Source: Anaerobacillus sp.
GTDB lineage: Bacteria > Bacillota > Bacilli > Bacillales_H > Anaerobacillaceae
Assembly: GCA_007120055.1 (NCBI GenBank)
Contig: SKOL01000041.1
Span: 1-5,563 of the forward strand
DNA: 5,563 bases
Direction of reading: 5' to 3'
Shown: positions 5,092 to 5,563 of the stretch, in pieces
Layout: every line of letters begins with the position of its first letter
Numbering within the stretch: position 1 is the first letter of the stretch
Notes under the pieces: generated by a model
Databases searched by the model: none
What the model was told of the DNA's origin: nothing
Seen by the model: the letters and a program-made list of their open reading frames with translations, nothing else
Translations under genes and position numbers: made by a program

Positions 5092-5164
5092 CTAATGTTC
5101 TGTCCGCTTAAATAAACGAACGTACGGTCTATTTCCTGTACTTTGTTTGTGAAAGTAATGTTGA

Positions 5165-5340
5165 GGACATGAGAGCCCTTATTTTGCAAAAATCACACGT
5201 CTCTAGGCACTTCGCGGACATCAGGGCCCTTATTTGCTAAAAATCTATCCAAAACAGTGCCTTTTCGACGAAATAACGTTTCTGGTGTCCGTTTCCATGC
5301 AAAAATTACGTTTTTTCCAAAAATAACGTCTCTGATGTCC
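5165..5340. repeat. Mixed-orientation palindromic repeat block (GGACATCAGAG type)
   Basis: Four copies of a motif near GGACATCAGAGACGTTATTT occur: two on the plus strand starting at 5165 and 5216, and two on the minus strand starting at 5290 and 5340. The same-strand copies are 51 and 50 bp apart. Facing copies form long imperfect stems; 5216-5235 pairs with 5271-5290 at about 15 of 20 positions. Unit 1 also keeps ACGTCTCT (5198-5205), the start of its own right arm. No gene is supportable within the block. Confidence 0.75.
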
Positions 5341-5350
5341 GGAAAACAAA

Positions 5351-5390
5351 GGGCGGTCCTCTTACTTCCTACTCATAAAAAACACCGCCC
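5351..5390. other. Hairpin with GGGCGGT / ACCGCCC arms
   Basis: GGGCGGT (5351-5357) and ACCGCCC (5384-5390) are perfect complements around a 26-base loop. On the minus strand the stem is followed by TTTGTTTT, so it could act as a weak terminator after the phosphatase gene. The long loop makes this uncertain. Confidence 0.35.
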
Positions 5391-5401
5391 CCATGTTGAT
5401 T

Positions 5402-5428
5402 GGGACAAGGGACCTGTCCCCTTGTCCC
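5402..5428. repeat. GGGACAAGGG palindrome
   Basis: Perfect 10-bp arms GGGACAAGGG (5402-5411) and CCCTTGTCCC (5419-5428) are separated by 7 bases. A nested smaller pairing, GGGAC (5409-5413) with GTCCC (5416-5420), is also possible. From memory, this GGGACA-type palindrome is a frequent intergenic repeat in Bacillaceae. It lies 33-59 bases past the phosphatase stop and lacks a T run. Confidence 0.7.
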
Positions 5429-5460
5429 CCTTCTCTTCTAAAGCTTCATTCTTCCCTTTT

Positions 5461-5563
5461 CTAATCTCCTAAAATTTTTATCACTAAAAATGTAACATCA
5501 TCTTCCAATTCTTCTTCCCCGATGAACATTTGAAAGTCATCAACAATTGCACTACGGATCGCT
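5461..5563 (-). CDS. PP2C-type serine phosphatase, SpoIIE/RsbU family, C-terminal fragment
   Basis: Only the last 33 codons are in the window; the gene continues beyond base 5563. The tail contains GEEELEDDVTFLVIKILGD. The DDVTFLVIK signature is the final metal-binding Asp pair and closing strand of the SpoIIE (PP2C-like) phosphatase domain, whose usual form is DD(I/V)T(L/F)(L/V)V. Members dephosphorylate anti-anti-sigma factors or similar partners in sigma-factor and sporulation control. Which sensor domain this one carries cannot be seen. The stop TAG is at 5463-5461. The nearest strong leftward terminator is about 490 bases on, at 4943-4969, past a region of repeats, so either the transcript has a long untranslated tail or the weaker hairpin at 5351-5390 ends it. 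Confidence 0.8.
   Translation of the reverse strand, partial: AIRSAIVDDFQMFIGEEELEDDVTFLVIKILGD

Noticed and set aside
5257..5472. Plus-strand ORF of 71 codons
   Set aside because: It reads through the palindromic repeats and overlaps the end of the phosphatase gene; its translation looks like repeat sequence.

Overview
The window looks like a chromosomal segment of a low-GC Gram-positive bacterium of the Bacillaceae. The signs are strong AGGAGG-type ribosome binding sites, frequent TTG starts, sigma-A-like hexamers, lipobox signal peptides and tandem or palindromic intergenic repeats. The genus cannot be fixed from the sequence. Every gene I can support is on the minus strand, so transcription runs from right to left.

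Layout in the direction of transcription. (1) At 5563-5461 is the C-terminal tail of a SpoIIE/RsbU-family PP2C phosphatase. (2) About 900 bases without a confident gene follow (5460-4538). They hold a GGGACA palindrome, a block of mixed-orientation palindromic repeats, a possible small ORF ending just before a good terminator (4943-4969), a 28-codon ORF with a ribosome binding site, and one copy of a dispersed repeat. (3) A run of small envelope-type genes comes next: a three-helix membrane protein (4537-4046), a 39-residue membrane peptide (3943-3824), a cxxc_20_cxxc-type membrane protein (3748-3434), an eight-repeat WG lipoprotein (3319-2156) and a YobA/DUF3221-like lipoprotein (1902-1555). 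The last is closed by a perfect-stem terminator at 1491-1522. (4) A roughly 700-base intergenic region holds six 51-bp tandem repeats, each able to form a hairpin, and the second copy of the dispersed repeat. (5) At the left end is a regulator-transporter pair: a YtrA-type GntR repressor (728-351) whose stop overlaps the start of an ABC-transporter ATPase (354 to beyond base 1). Its promoter lies at 830-801, and a palindrome at 789-810 sits over the -10 box.

The regulator-ABC pair is the clearest functional unit. It resembles the start of the B. subtilis ytr operon, which responds to cell-wall-acting antibiotics. The middle genes share an envelope location but show no common pathway. They look like accessory genes separated by decaying spacer DNA, with several coding-like scraps and many repeats. 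I see no RNA genes, CRISPR array, intact insertion sequence or recognisable defence system. The best leads are the 51-bp hairpin array with covarying stems, the dispersed pair of degenerate repeats, and the uncharacterised small membrane genes.
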